The notes under the pieces were generated by a model. The model did not search any database, was not told the origin of the DNA, and was given only the letters and a program-made list of their open reading frames with translations. A DNA stretch of 43,169 nt from JAEUIT01 sp034439815 (GTDB lineage Bacteria > Planctomycetota > Phycisphaerae > Phycisphaerales > SM1A02), in the NCBI GenBank assembly GCA_034439815.1, contig JAWXBD010000100.1:1-43169 (forward strand). Reading direction: 5' to 3'. The translations under genes were made by a program, and so were the position numbers. Positions 8,414-15,723 of this stretch are shown one piece after another; position 1 is the stretch's first letter, and each line of letters opens with the position of its first letter.

Positions 8414-9046
8414 TCATCGGGCCAACCGGGGTCGGAAGGTTACCGCAGAGTCGGCTCGCATCGGCGTTCCGACCGCACTTCTTGAGCGGGTTCTGTCCAC
8501 GCCGCGTGCTTCGCGATGAAGGAGGCGCGCTTTCAAGAGCGTCTCGACGCAGCCGGGGTCCGTCTGGCCTGCGAAGCCGCCGAGCACGCGCGGAGCGGTT
8601 CTCGCGTGATCACCGGCCGCCGCCGTCGGACCGCCCACGATGCGATGGCATGGAACGACGATGGGGGTCGGGTTCCGCCGCATGGCCTGGCCCGCCGCGC
8701 GGGCCGCGGCCGGGCTCCCCGCCATCGACGCCAGTTCGCCGTAGCTCCTGGTCATACCGGCTCGGATGCGCTGGCACGCGCGGCGACACGCCAGAAAGAA
8801 CGGCGGGGCGGGCGGCACGTCGATGTCGGTGAATGCAACATCGTGGCCTGCAATGGCGGCGCGGATGCGCTCGACGAGCTCCGGAGCAAGGCCGCGGTCC
8901 CGCACCGCAGCGCGATCGAGTGCAGTCGCCGCGATAGCGGTCCACCCGGTTGTGCGCAGCGCATCGTCGGCAAACGTCACGTAGAACTCGCCATCGTCCG
9001 AGGCGAAAGTTCGGTAGCGAACGAGTGGAGCGGCGTCGCGCGTCAT
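8414..9046 (-). CDS. ogt: methylated-DNA--protein-cysteine methyltransferase
   Basis: Suicide DNA-repair protein that takes alkyl groups from O6-alkylguanine onto its own cysteine. The active-site motif is PIVVPCHRIVGG with the acceptor at C133. Ahead of it are the helix-turn-helix region TRSYGELASMAGSPAAARAAGQ and the asparagine of MRRNPTPI. Two oddities are visible. About 14 extra residues (140-153) separate PCHRIVGG from the LGGFAG motif, which normally follow closely. A 30-residue basic tail is added at the C-terminus. Its ATG overlaps the stop codon of the upstream nuclease-like gene (ATGA at 9043-9046), so the two are translationally coupled. Confidence 0.9.
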   Translation of the reverse strand: MTRDAAPLVRYRTFASDDGEFYVTFADDALRTTGWTAIAATALDRAAVRDRGLAPELVERIRAAIAGHDVAFTDIDVPPAPPFFLACRRACQRIRAGMTRSYGELASMAGSPAAARAAGQAMRRNPTPIVVPCHRIVGGPTAAAGDHARTAPRVLGGFAGQTDPGCVETLLKARLLHREARGVDRTRSRSAVGTPMRADSAVTFRPRLAR

Positions 9047-10641
9047 CGGCCAGTCTCGAAAGTGCGTGGACGGAGTACAACATCAACGACGATCGGCTGA
9101 TGATCCGATGCCTCGCCCAAGGCGCTGGCCGGCAACGCGAGCTGCGTGACCGCGTCGGTCGCCAGATCCTCGGTGCTGAAGACAAAGGACTTCTGCACGT
9201 CGAGCGAATGATTGGAGAACAGCATCCAGTCGAGCCTGCTGGGCACGAACTGATTGCCTGCGCTGCGCCACGTCGCGTTCGTGGTTCCGTCGAGCTGATA
9301 CGCATCAACGATCGCAAGGTCGGCGCCTGCACCGATTTTCGTCAGCACGCTCCGGTCGCCGACGAGATTGAAATCGCCCGCAACAATCGTGAAGGCGGCG
9401 GGTCGTCCTTCCGCCGCGAGCTTTTCCTGGGCCTGCCGCAGTGCATCGCGGATTGCTGCCGCTTCGGCCGTGCGGGTGTCGTCCTCGCTCGACTGATATC
9501 GCCCGCAACACTTCAGATGAAGCGAGGCCAGCAGAAACGGCGATCCGTTCACATCGAGGAGCGCGCCGGTGATACGGACCGGCCGGTTGCCTTTCGGCGT
9601 CGATCGCTGCAGGCCGTCGAGAAACGGCGCGTTGGTGAGAGCGCCCTTCGCGGCGATACCGGTGCGCAAGTCGCCGCCTGACACGATGGCTTTCCACGGC
9701 GCGCCGGCCGACGGCACACGGGCGTTCATCCACTCAGTGAGCGATGCCGCCGTTGCGTCCTTGCCGAGTTCCTGCCAGAGCACGACATCCGGGTCGAGTG
9801 ACTTCAGCGTCGCGCCGAACGGCTCCGGGTTCTTGAACAGCGCGCCGAACTCGGCGTTCCAGCTGATGAGGCGCATCGTGTCTGGCGGGCGGGCGACGCT
9901 GGACGCGTCCGCCTTGGGGACGTCGACGGGACTGCGCGGCACGAGCAGGGTGCGACTCACCTCCGTCTCTTCAATCAGGTCGACCCGGTCGGGCGGAGTC
10001 AGACGAAGACTCACGACGCGCGCGGCGGCGCTGAATCCGGCGAAGTGTGTCGCGGAGCGGGCGAGGCGGATTTCGAACTTCGTGCTCGCGAATGCCGGCG
10101 CCATGCCGAGTCCCACGGACTCGCTGCTGATGCGGTCACCGAGCGTTCCGTCGTCCTGGAGGCGGCGCACGACAACGCCTTCTCCGTGAGCGCCTTGGGA
10201 GATTCGCCGCGGATTTGCGGCGACCGTGGAATCACCACTGTCGCGCCGATCTTGCTCGGACGGGCTGAAGATCACTGCGAACTCGGCCCCGACCATCGGG
10301 CCGCCCTGCGCGCCCGTCGATTCCATCGCGTCGACATCGATGAGCAGCATCATGGGCTGGTCGAGACCTTGCAGCGTCATCGGCTGCGCGAGCGTGATGT
10401 AGATCCACAGCCAGTGCGGGTCGGATGCGAGCGAGACGGTTGTCACATCCGCCGCACCGGCGGCGGCGTCGCCCTCGCGATCGTATTTCGTTGCGACGCG
10501 GTCGAGTGAGCTCCAGTCATCGAACGAGCCGTCAAGCCGGTGCGGGACGGCGGGCGCTGGCGGCGGCGCCGACTGCATCGTCGTGGCACCGGCGAGGAAG
10601 CAGACAGCGGCGTGGACGAGAAAGGGGGGCAGGGTGCACAT
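9043..10641 (-). CDS. exported endonuclease/exonuclease/phosphatase-fold protein with CBM9-like N-terminal domain
   Basis: Signal peptide at about residues 1-24 (MCTLPPFLVHAAVCFLAG), then two domains. Residues about 32-240 resemble the CBM9/DOMON-like sandwich (LDGSFDDWSSLDRVA, WLWIYITLAQ, MMLLIDVDAM). From about residue 272 there is an EEP (exonuclease III/DNase I-like) domain: MRLISWNAEFG, PDVVLWQELGKD with the metal-binding glutamate, AGDFNLVGD, and the terminal SDHQPIVVDV with the catalytic Asp-His. Members act on nucleic acids, phosphoinositides or phosphate esters; the substrate here cannot be told. The frame is open far upstream to 11550, but that stretch lies antisense to the zinc-ribbon gene; ATG 10641 directly precedes the signal peptide. 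It overlaps ogt by four bases. Confidence 0.82.
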   Translation of the reverse strand: MCTLPPFLVHAAVCFLAGATTMQSAPPPAPAVPHRLDGSFDDWSSLDRVATKYDREGDAAAGAADVTTVSLASDPHWLWIYITLAQPMTLQGLDQPMMLLIDVDAMESTGAQGGPMVGAEFAVIFSPSEQDRRDSGDSTVAANPRRISQGAHGEGVVVRRLQDDGTLGDRISSESVGLGMAPAFASTKFEIRLARSATHFAGFSAAARVVSLRLTPPDRVDLIEETEVSRTLLVPRSPVDVPKADASSVARPPDTMRLISWNAEFGALFKNPEPFGATLKSLDPDVVLWQELGKDATAASLTEWMNARVPSAGAPWKAIVSGGDLRTGIAAKGALTNAPFLDGLQRSTPKGNRPVRITGALLDVNGSPFLLASLHLKCCGRYQSSEDDTRTAEAAAIRDALRQAQEKLAAEGRPAAFTIVAGDFNLVGDRSVLTKIGAGADLAIVDAYQLDGTTNATWRSAGNQFVPSRLDWMLFSNHSLDVQKSFVFSTEDLATDAVTQLALPASALGEASDHQPIVVDVVLRPRTFETGR

Positions 10642-10719
10642 GGCGGTCCCGTATGCTACTGGCACACGGTTCGGTTTCGGCAATTGCTGCAAAAGGATCG
10701 ACCATTGGCAGCAGGCGGC

Positions 10720-11643
10720 ATGGAAGCACAGTTCATCTGCCCGCGCTGCGGCGAGGACCGCAGTGAGCTCGCCGCGACGTGGACGGACTCGTGTCCGCTC
10801 AGCCATGTGTGCACCGAGTGCGGGCTCGCGTTCCGCTGGCGCGACGCATTTGCCGGGGCGCCGCGGTGGTGGATCGAGGCGCGGCCGCGGCTGGCGCTGC
10901 ATGTGCTGACGGCGCCCTTTCTCTCGCTCGCGCCGTGGTGGCTGTGGAAGCGGCTGCCGATGGCAGTGCCTCCGCGATTCGTTCGCCTGCTCCTGCCGTA
11001 CGTGCTGATGTGGCTCGCGATCCACGTGGTCACGATGCAGCCGTACATCCGTGATGATGTCACCGAAGTGGAGGGGGTCCTCGTGCGGTCGGTCACCGGG
11101 ACGGAGCACCTGTACGTGGCAATACGCACGCTCGCATGCGGCCTGCTTGATCCGATCGCGCGCGTTCCGACGCCGCCACCGCCGCCTGCGGGGGTCATGG
11201 CGCGCTGGAGGACGAGATGGCTGGCCTTCCCCGACGGCACATCCCGCCTGTACTCCCAGATCACATGGCGCGAACTCGTTGAACGTGATGTGACAACCGC
11301 GTACTTCATGACGGCGGTGATGGCGTCCGTTGCGGCATTCGCGCTCCTGCCGTTCGCGCGCCGCCGCGCGAGCGTGCGCTGGCGACTGATCGTGCGCGCG
11401 GGACTGGTCATCGGGTGGACCGCCGTCGGGATGCTCATCATCGCGCAGTACTACCGGCCGCAGAAGGCGGAACTCATGGCGACTGGAACGCTCGGGCTCT
11501 TTGTCTGGCTGGGCTGCTGCTGGTACCCCGTGATCGCCCATCACCTGCACATGCGCAGGGCGTGGCTTGTGACGGCGTCCGTAGCGGCGATCGGAGCACT
11601 GGCCGCGCCCGTCGTGTTCTTCGGCCTTCCGTCAGCGTTCTGA
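10720..11643 (+). CDS. zinc-ribbon membrane protein, unknown function
   Basis: The N-terminus holds a small zinc ribbon: C7-P-R-C10 and C31-T-E-C34. About five or six membrane segments follow (around residues 58-75, 87-105, 210-228, 237-258, 263-283 and 286-303), with an extracytoplasmic or cytoplasmic loop between about 105 and 205 that contains a Pro-rich stretch (TPPPPPAG). No enzyme motif is seen. The frame opens earlier (10540), but ATG 10720 begins directly at the zinc ribbon and leaves a 78-base divergent promoter region with the nuclease-like gene. The zinc-ribbon-plus-helices layout is common among uncharacterised planctomycete proteins. glyA follows after 43 bases. Confidence 0.72.
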   Translation: MEAQFICPRCGEDRSELAATWTDSCPLSHVCTECGLAFRWRDAFAGAPRWWIEARPRLALHVLTAPFLSLAPWWLWKRLPMAVPPRFVRLLLPYVLMWLAIHVVTMQPYIRDDVTEVEGVLVRSVTGTEHLYVAIRTLACGLLDPIARVPTPPPPPAGVMARWRTRWLAFPDGTSRLYSQITWRELVERDVTTAYFMTAVMASVAAFALLPFARRRASVRWRLIVRAGLVIGWTAVGMLIIAQYYRPQKAELMATGTLGLFVWLGCCWYPVIAHHLHMRRAWLVTASVAAIGALAAPVVFFGLPSAF

Positions 11644-11686
11644 CGTGACCTCTCGGCGGTGGCGGGGACGGTTACGATGCCTCGCT

Positions 11687-12997
11687 ATGCCCTCCACACT
11701 TGCAGCGACGCAGTCGTTTCTTGATCCGATCTCGCGTTCGATGATCGAACTCGTCCGGCGCCAGGACGCCGAGGCCGCGGACATCATGGTCGCGGAAGCG
11801 GACCGGCAGGAGCACACGCTCGAGCTGATCGCGAGCGAGAATCACGTCTCTGCGGCGGTGATGCATGCGGCCGGATCATGGCTGACGAACAAGTACGCAG
11901 AGGGGTATCCGGGCAAGCGCTATTACGGCGGCTGCGAGTTCCACGATCAGATCGAGGAACTGGCGCGCGAGCGCGCCAAGCGCCTCTTTGGCTGCAACTT
12001 CGCGAACGTGCAGCCGCATTGCGGCGCCAACGCCAACATCGCGGCATTCATGGCCGTGTGCGATCCGGGGGACAAGATCCTGTCGCTCCCAATCAAGTCC
12101 GGAGGTCACCTCTCGCACGGACTGAAGGTGAATTTCTCCGGGACGTTCTATTCAATCATTGATTACGACCTCGATCCCGAGACGGAGCTGCTCGACTACG
12201 ACCAGATCGACGAGCTCGCCCAGAAGCATCGGCCGAAGATGATCATCTGCGGCTACAGCGCGTATCCGCGCACCATCGACTTCGCGCGGTTTCGCCAGAT
12301 CGCCGACCGATGCGGCGCGTTCCTGATGGCGGATATCGCGCACATCGCCGGACTCGTCGCGGCGGGCGCCCATCCATCACCGTTCCCGCACGCCCACGTC
12401 GTCACGACGACGACGCACAAGACGCTGCGCGGACCGCGCGGTGGTCTCGTTCTGACGAATGACAGTGAGATCGCGAAAAAAGTCGATCGGAAAGTGTTCC
12501 CCGGAAGTCAGGGCGGGCCGCTGATGCACATCATCGCGGCGAAGGCCGTCGCGTTTGGTGAAGCGCTGCGCCCCGAGTTCAAGATTCATGCACGGCAGGT
12601 GGTGACGAATGCGAAGGCGCTCGCTGATGCGCTCGTCAGCAAGGGCTATCGGCTGTGCTCAGGCGGCACCGACAACCATCTGATGCTCGTCGATCTGCGC
12701 GGCCGCGACGCGAACTTCACAGGCGCCGACGGTGAGAAGTGGCTTGAGGCCGCGGGCATCATTTGCAACAAGAACGGCATCCCCAACGACCCGCGTCCGC
12801 CGATGGTCACGAGCGGACTGCGACTGGGAACTCCGGCGGTGACCACGCGCGGACTCCAAGAGCGCGAGATGGTGCAGGTCGCGGCGTGGCTGGACCAGGT
12901 ACTCGTCAGCAAGGGCGACGCAGTAGTCGCGACCACGGTGCGCGAACAGATCCGCGAGTTCTGCGGGCGATTTCCGTTGCAGCATGGAGCGAAGTAG
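11687..12997 (+). CDS. glyA: serine hydroxymethyltransferase
   Basis: PLP enzyme that interconverts serine plus tetrahydrofolate with glycine plus 5,10-methylene-tetrahydrofolate; cytoplasmic. Conserved landmarks are LELIASENHVS, the tyrosine-rich NKYAEGYPGKRYYGGCEFHDQIE, PHCGANAN, and the PLP lysine K245 in TTTHKTLRGPRGG. SGLRLGTPAVTTRGL marks the C-terminal domain. The length of 436 residues is standard. The frame opens 14 codons earlier, but ATG 11687 gives the normal N-terminus (DPISRSMIELVRRQ). The stop codon is followed immediately by inverted-repeat element A, which may form the 3' end of the transcript. Confidence 0.97.
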   Translation: MPSTLAATQSFLDPISRSMIELVRRQDAEAADIMVAEADRQEHTLELIASENHVSAAVMHAAGSWLTNKYAEGYPGKRYYGGCEFHDQIEELARERAKRLFGCNFANVQPHCGANANIAAFMAVCDPGDKILSLPIKSGGHLSHGLKVNFSGTFYSIIDYDLDPETELLDYDQIDELAQKHRPKMIICGYSAYPRTIDFARFRQIADRCGAFLMADIAHIAGLVAAGAHPSPFPHAHVVTTTTHKTLRGPRGGLVLTNDSEIAKKVDRKVFPGSQGGPLMHIIAAKAVAFGEALRPEFKIHARQVVTNAKALADALVSKGYRLCSGGTDNHLMLVDLRGRDANFTGADGEKWLEAAGIICNKNGIPNDPRPPMVTSGLRLGTPAVTTRGLQEREMVQVAAWLDQVLVSKGDAVVATTVREQIREFCGRFPLQHGAK

Positions 12998-13103
12998 AAG
13001 TAAGAAGTAAGAAGGATGATTTGGTCTCGACCGCTCGGGCAGCCTGGCCTGTAACCGCCACTTCTTACTTCATCCTTCTGCCTTCATACTTCTTCCTTCC
13101 CCC
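12998..13103. repeat. purine/pyrimidine inverted-repeat element, copy A
   Basis: The plus strand reads a purine-rich arm of GAAG/TAAGAAG/GAAGGATGA units (12998-13019), about 41 bases of mixed sequence, then a pyrimidine-rich arm of CTTCTTACTTCATCCTTCTG and further CTTC units (13061-13103). The arms are imperfect reverse complements, the longest clear match being GAAGGATGA/TCATCCTTC. The element fills the whole gap between the stop codon of glyA and the stop codon of the convergent gene at 13104. It belongs with copies B and C. Confidence 0.75.
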
Positions 13104-13589
13104 TCACCTCTCCGTCTGCTCGAGGCGTGTGCAGCTCAGGCGATTTGTCTGATTGAAGCGTTCGAGGGTCGCTGCGGCGGCGGGGATGCGGGCGCACACT
13201 GCGCCGTTCGTTCGGTTGTACCAGAGCGTGCGCGCGTCCGGCTGGCCGGGGTGAAACACCTTGTCGGAAGGAGCGATCTGGTCAGGGCCGGCATCGACGA
13301 TCTCCACAGAGACCGGCTCGCCCGTCGCCGGATGGATCGGCAGTGTGCCGCCGGGGAACCACGTCGGGCTGATCGCCAGCGGCCAGCCGTCGTCGGTCGT
13401 GCGCACTCCATCGGAGTGCCGGTGAAGGCCCACGACGGCGCGCACCGAATCGACGGCCGTAGCAAGCCGATGGATGTCGTCCATCTGCGCCGCCGCGCCC
13501 CACTCCGGTTCAATCAATGACGCGACGCCGATGAGGACAGCGGCGCTGCAGACGGTGCCGGCGGCCTTCGCGATCCAGTTCATCGACAT
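13104..13589 (-). CDS. small secreted or membrane-anchored protein, pseudopilin-like C-terminus
   Basis: 161 residues. An N-terminal hydrophobic segment (AAGTVCSAAVLIGVASLI, about residues 8-25) would serve as signal or anchor. It lacks the GFTLIE prepilin cleavage motif. The globular part runs PTWFPGGTLPIHPATGEPV, VEIVDAGPDQIAPSDKVF and LWYNRTNGAVCARIP. The pattern 'YN-x-TNG-x-x-x-ARI' near the end resembles the C-terminal strands of planctomycete type II secretion pseudopilins, so this may be a divergent pseudopilin or a protein of the same fold; this is inference. ATG 13589 has GGAG six bases upstream, which is better than the longer frame that opens at 13706. The gene converges on glyA across repeat element A. 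Confidence 0.6.
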   Translation of the reverse strand: MSMNWIAKAAGTVCSAAVLIGVASLIEPEWGAAAQMDDIHRLATAVDSVRAVVGLHRHSDGVRTTDDGWPLAISPTWFPGGTLPIHPATGEPVSVEIVDAGPDQIAPSDKVFHPGQPDARTLWYNRTNGAVCARIPAAAATLERFNQTNRLSCTRLEQTER

Positions 13590-13783
13590 TGACGACTCCA
13601 GTGTCCGCGCAGACCGTACAGGCCGCACATGCTGCAGATGGCGATCGCGCGATCCACGACGGCGGCTAGCGAACCTCGTATCTGGCAGCGATGCATGCAA
13701 ATTCATTGGTCAATAGTTTGCTCACGACTTTGATGGGCGGAACGCGAACGAAACCGGACGCCTGCGAGTTATCCTCCGCACCG

Positions 13784-14317
13784 ATGAACGCCTCCAGTTC
13801 CGATTCTTCCGGCGCGAGCCCATGGGTCCCTGCATCGCACGACGCACTGCTGCTCGCCGATCGCGCGGTCTGCGCGCCGGACATCACATTCAGGATCGAA
13901 GATCTTCTCGTCATTGTGGTCGGTGCGCACATGCGGGCGGAGATCGCGGACCGGCCGCTGGCCAACCGTCTCGTGCGATTGATCCGCGACTGGCAGGCCA
14001 GCACGCTCGACGATGTCGACACCGCGCTGATGCCGGTCGTCTGCTCCGACGTGTGGTTCCTGAACGACCGCGAACTTATGCAGCAGCCGTGCATCGCGAT
14101 TGGCGAACCCGGTCACAACGCGGCGACGGCGTACTACGCCTCACGGCTTCCGAAGACGTATGTCATCGAAGATGTCTGCGCGATCCAGTTCGACCCGCAA
14201 TTTCTCGACGGCTCCGTCTGCCTGTGGGGCGCGGATGTCCGCGCGACGGAGACTGCGTTCAAGGCGTTCGTTGAACGGCATCTGGACAGCTATCTGCGCG
14301 CGATTCATTTTGTGTGA
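13784..14317 (+). CDS. conserved hypothetical protein
   Basis: 177 residues from ATG 13784; a longer version from 13691 adds 31 residues that look non-coding in composition. There is no signal peptide or membrane segment, so it is probably cytoplasmic. The sequence looks folded and well conserved in character: RIEDLLVIVVGAHMRAEIADR, LMPVVCSDVWFLND, PCIAIGEPGHNAATAYY, KTYVIEDVCAIQFD, VCLWGADVRATETAF. The glycine-rich IGEPGHNA segment could be a ligand-binding loop. I do not recognise a named family. It is divergent from the 13104-13589 gene and convergent with prfA. No clear ribosome binding site was found, so the start is tentative. Confidence 0.65.
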   Translation: MNASSSDSSGASPWVPASHDALLLADRAVCAPDITFRIEDLLVIVVGAHMRAEIADRPLANRLVRLIRDWQASTLDDVDTALMPVVCSDVWFLNDRELMQQPCIAIGEPGHNAATAYYASRLPKTYVIEDVCAIQFDPQFLDGSVCLWGADVRATETAFKAFVERHLDSYLRAIHFV

Positions 14318-14393
14318 ATGCGGGTTGATTCATTGCCGGTGTAATTGTGCCGGGGGACGTCGCACTCGCCAATCCAACGGGCCGAGTACGCCT

Positions 14394-15491
14394 TCACAGC
14401 GCCCCCAGCCGCTCATCGATGTCCTTCGCCGCCAGCGCGTCGATCAGCGGCTGCAGCTCGCCGCCGAGCAGTGCCTGCAGATTGACGCTGCGTTCGACGC
14501 GGTGATCGACGGCGACACTTTCCTTGAAGCGGTACGTGCGGATCTTTTCCGCGCGGTCACCGGAACCGATCATCGAACGGCGCAGTTCGCCGCGCTTGGC
14601 GAGCGACTCCTGCTGGCGGCGTTCGTGCACGCGCGTGCGCAGCAGCCGCCAGGCCTTCTCGCGATTCTGCGTCTGACTGCGGGTCTCCTGCATGCGCACT
14701 TCGAGCCCCGTCGGCACGTGAATCAAGTGCACAGCCGTCGCGACCTTATTGACGTTCTGCCCGCCCGGCCCCTGCGCGGTCGTGATCGTCTCCTTCACTT
14801 CCGCGGGATCAAGCGTCGCGTCCACTTCTTCCGGTTCAGGCATCACGGCCACCGTTGCAGTCGATGTGTGAATGCGTCCCGCCGCTTCCGTCGCTGGCAC
14901 ACGCTTCACCTGATGCGTGCCGCCTTCATAGCCGAGCGCGCTCCATACGCCGTCGCCCTGCACGTTCGCGATCGCGTGCGTGAGGCCGCCGGCGTCGCCC
15001 GTTTTCAAGTCGAGAAGCTCCCACTTCCAGCCGCGTTGTGCGGCGTACAGCCGGTACATCTCGAATACCTCGCCCGCCCACAGCGCCGCCTCGTCGCCGC
15101 CGACGCCCATGCGCACTTCGAGCATCACGCTGCCGACAGCACGGTCATCCGCCGTCACCAGCTCGCGGCGCACTACGTCAGCGAGCTCGCTCACACGCTC
15201 GTCAAGCGCGGCGATCTCGAGCTTCGCGAGCGCTGCGAAATCGGCGTCACCCGCCTGCTGACTGTTCTGTGCGACGACCACCCGCAGCTCGTCCGCTTCA
15301 TCCTCAGCCGTTCGAATCGCGCGCCATCGCTGCACGGTGTCGGCAATCGCGCGGCGCCGCTGTGCGAGCGTGCGCACGCGCCGGTGATCGCTGACGACCA
15401 CAGGATCAAGCAGCTGCTGCTCGAGCGACTCGTCTTCATAGACGAGCGCATCGAGCGCGCGGCGGACGTTGGGGGGAAGGGGATTCAACAC
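14394..15491 (-). CDS. prfA: peptide chain release factor 1
   Basis: Recognises UAA/UAG in the ribosomal A site and triggers peptide release. The codon-recognition tripeptide is PAT (residues 199-201, VKRVPATEAAGRIHTS), the RF1 form rather than the RF2 SPF. The GGQ catalytic loop is at 243-245. The C-terminal domain has RSMIGSGDRAEKIRTY and DHRV. Departures from textbook RF1: the loop reads GPGGQNVNK where most have GAGGQHVN, and GGTHQVKRV replaces GGxHRVQRV. At 365 residues it is of normal length. The start is GTG 15491 (TTG 15488 follows); both lie at the edge of the CACAGAG/CTCTGTG repeat and no Shine-Dalgarno sequence precedes them. The gene stands alone, with no prmC beside it. Confidence 0.88.
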   Translation of the reverse strand: MLNPLPPNVRRALDALVYEDESLEQQLLDPVVVSDHRRVRTLAQRRRAIADTVQRWRAIRTAEDEADELRVVVAQNSQQAGDADFAALAKLEIAALDERVSELADVVRRELVTADDRAVGSVMLEVRMGVGGDEAALWAGEVFEMYRLYAAQRGWKWELLDLKTGDAGGLTHAIANVQGDGVWSALGYEGGTHQVKRVPATEAAGRIHTSTATVAVMPEPEEVDATLDPAEVKETITTAQGPGGQNVNKVATAVHLIHVPTGLEVRMQETRSQTQNREKAWRLLRTRVHERRQQESLAKRGELRRSMIGSGDRAEKIRTYRFKESVAVDHRVERSVNLQALLGGELQPLIDALAAKDIDERLGAL

Positions 15492-15710
15492 AGAGACACA
15501 GAGACACAGAGGACACAGAGGGCCACAGAGCAGGCGTGCGTGGCTAGGCGTTTGTGCGAATCACTTTTTCGAAGTGGTTCAGAGTTCGCGGCGCAGCTTC
15601 AATGCACTTCTCTTCCGCCTTCCAATTCATCATCCCACGAGTCCAGGAGCGACTCACCACAGCCTTTGCCGTCCGCGCCTTCTCTGTGGCCTCTGTGCCT
15701 CTCTGTGTTT
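15488..15710. repeat. CACAGAG/CTCTGTG inverted-repeat element
   Basis: An arm of repeated ACACAGAG units (15488-15530) is answered by an arm of CTCTGTG units (15680-15710), in imperfect reverse complement, for example GGCCACAGAG against CTCTGTGGCC. The 149-base interior has no open gene; it contains a small stem, GAATCACT/AGTGGTTC near 15558-15580. The element fills the space between the flotillin stop codon (15724, minus strand) and the prfA start, overlapping the apparent prfA start codon. The layout is like a small non-autonomous mobile element or a large RNA hairpin. No target-site duplication was recognised. Confidence 0.72.
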
Positions 15711-15723
15711 GTCCGGCATCTGG

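Noticed and set aside
10642..11550. Long minus-strand extension of the EEP-fold gene (about 300 extra codons)
   Set aside because: It lies antisense to the zinc-ribbon membrane gene, is rich in Arg/Pro/His without any domain, and the real protein starts with a clear signal peptide at 10641.
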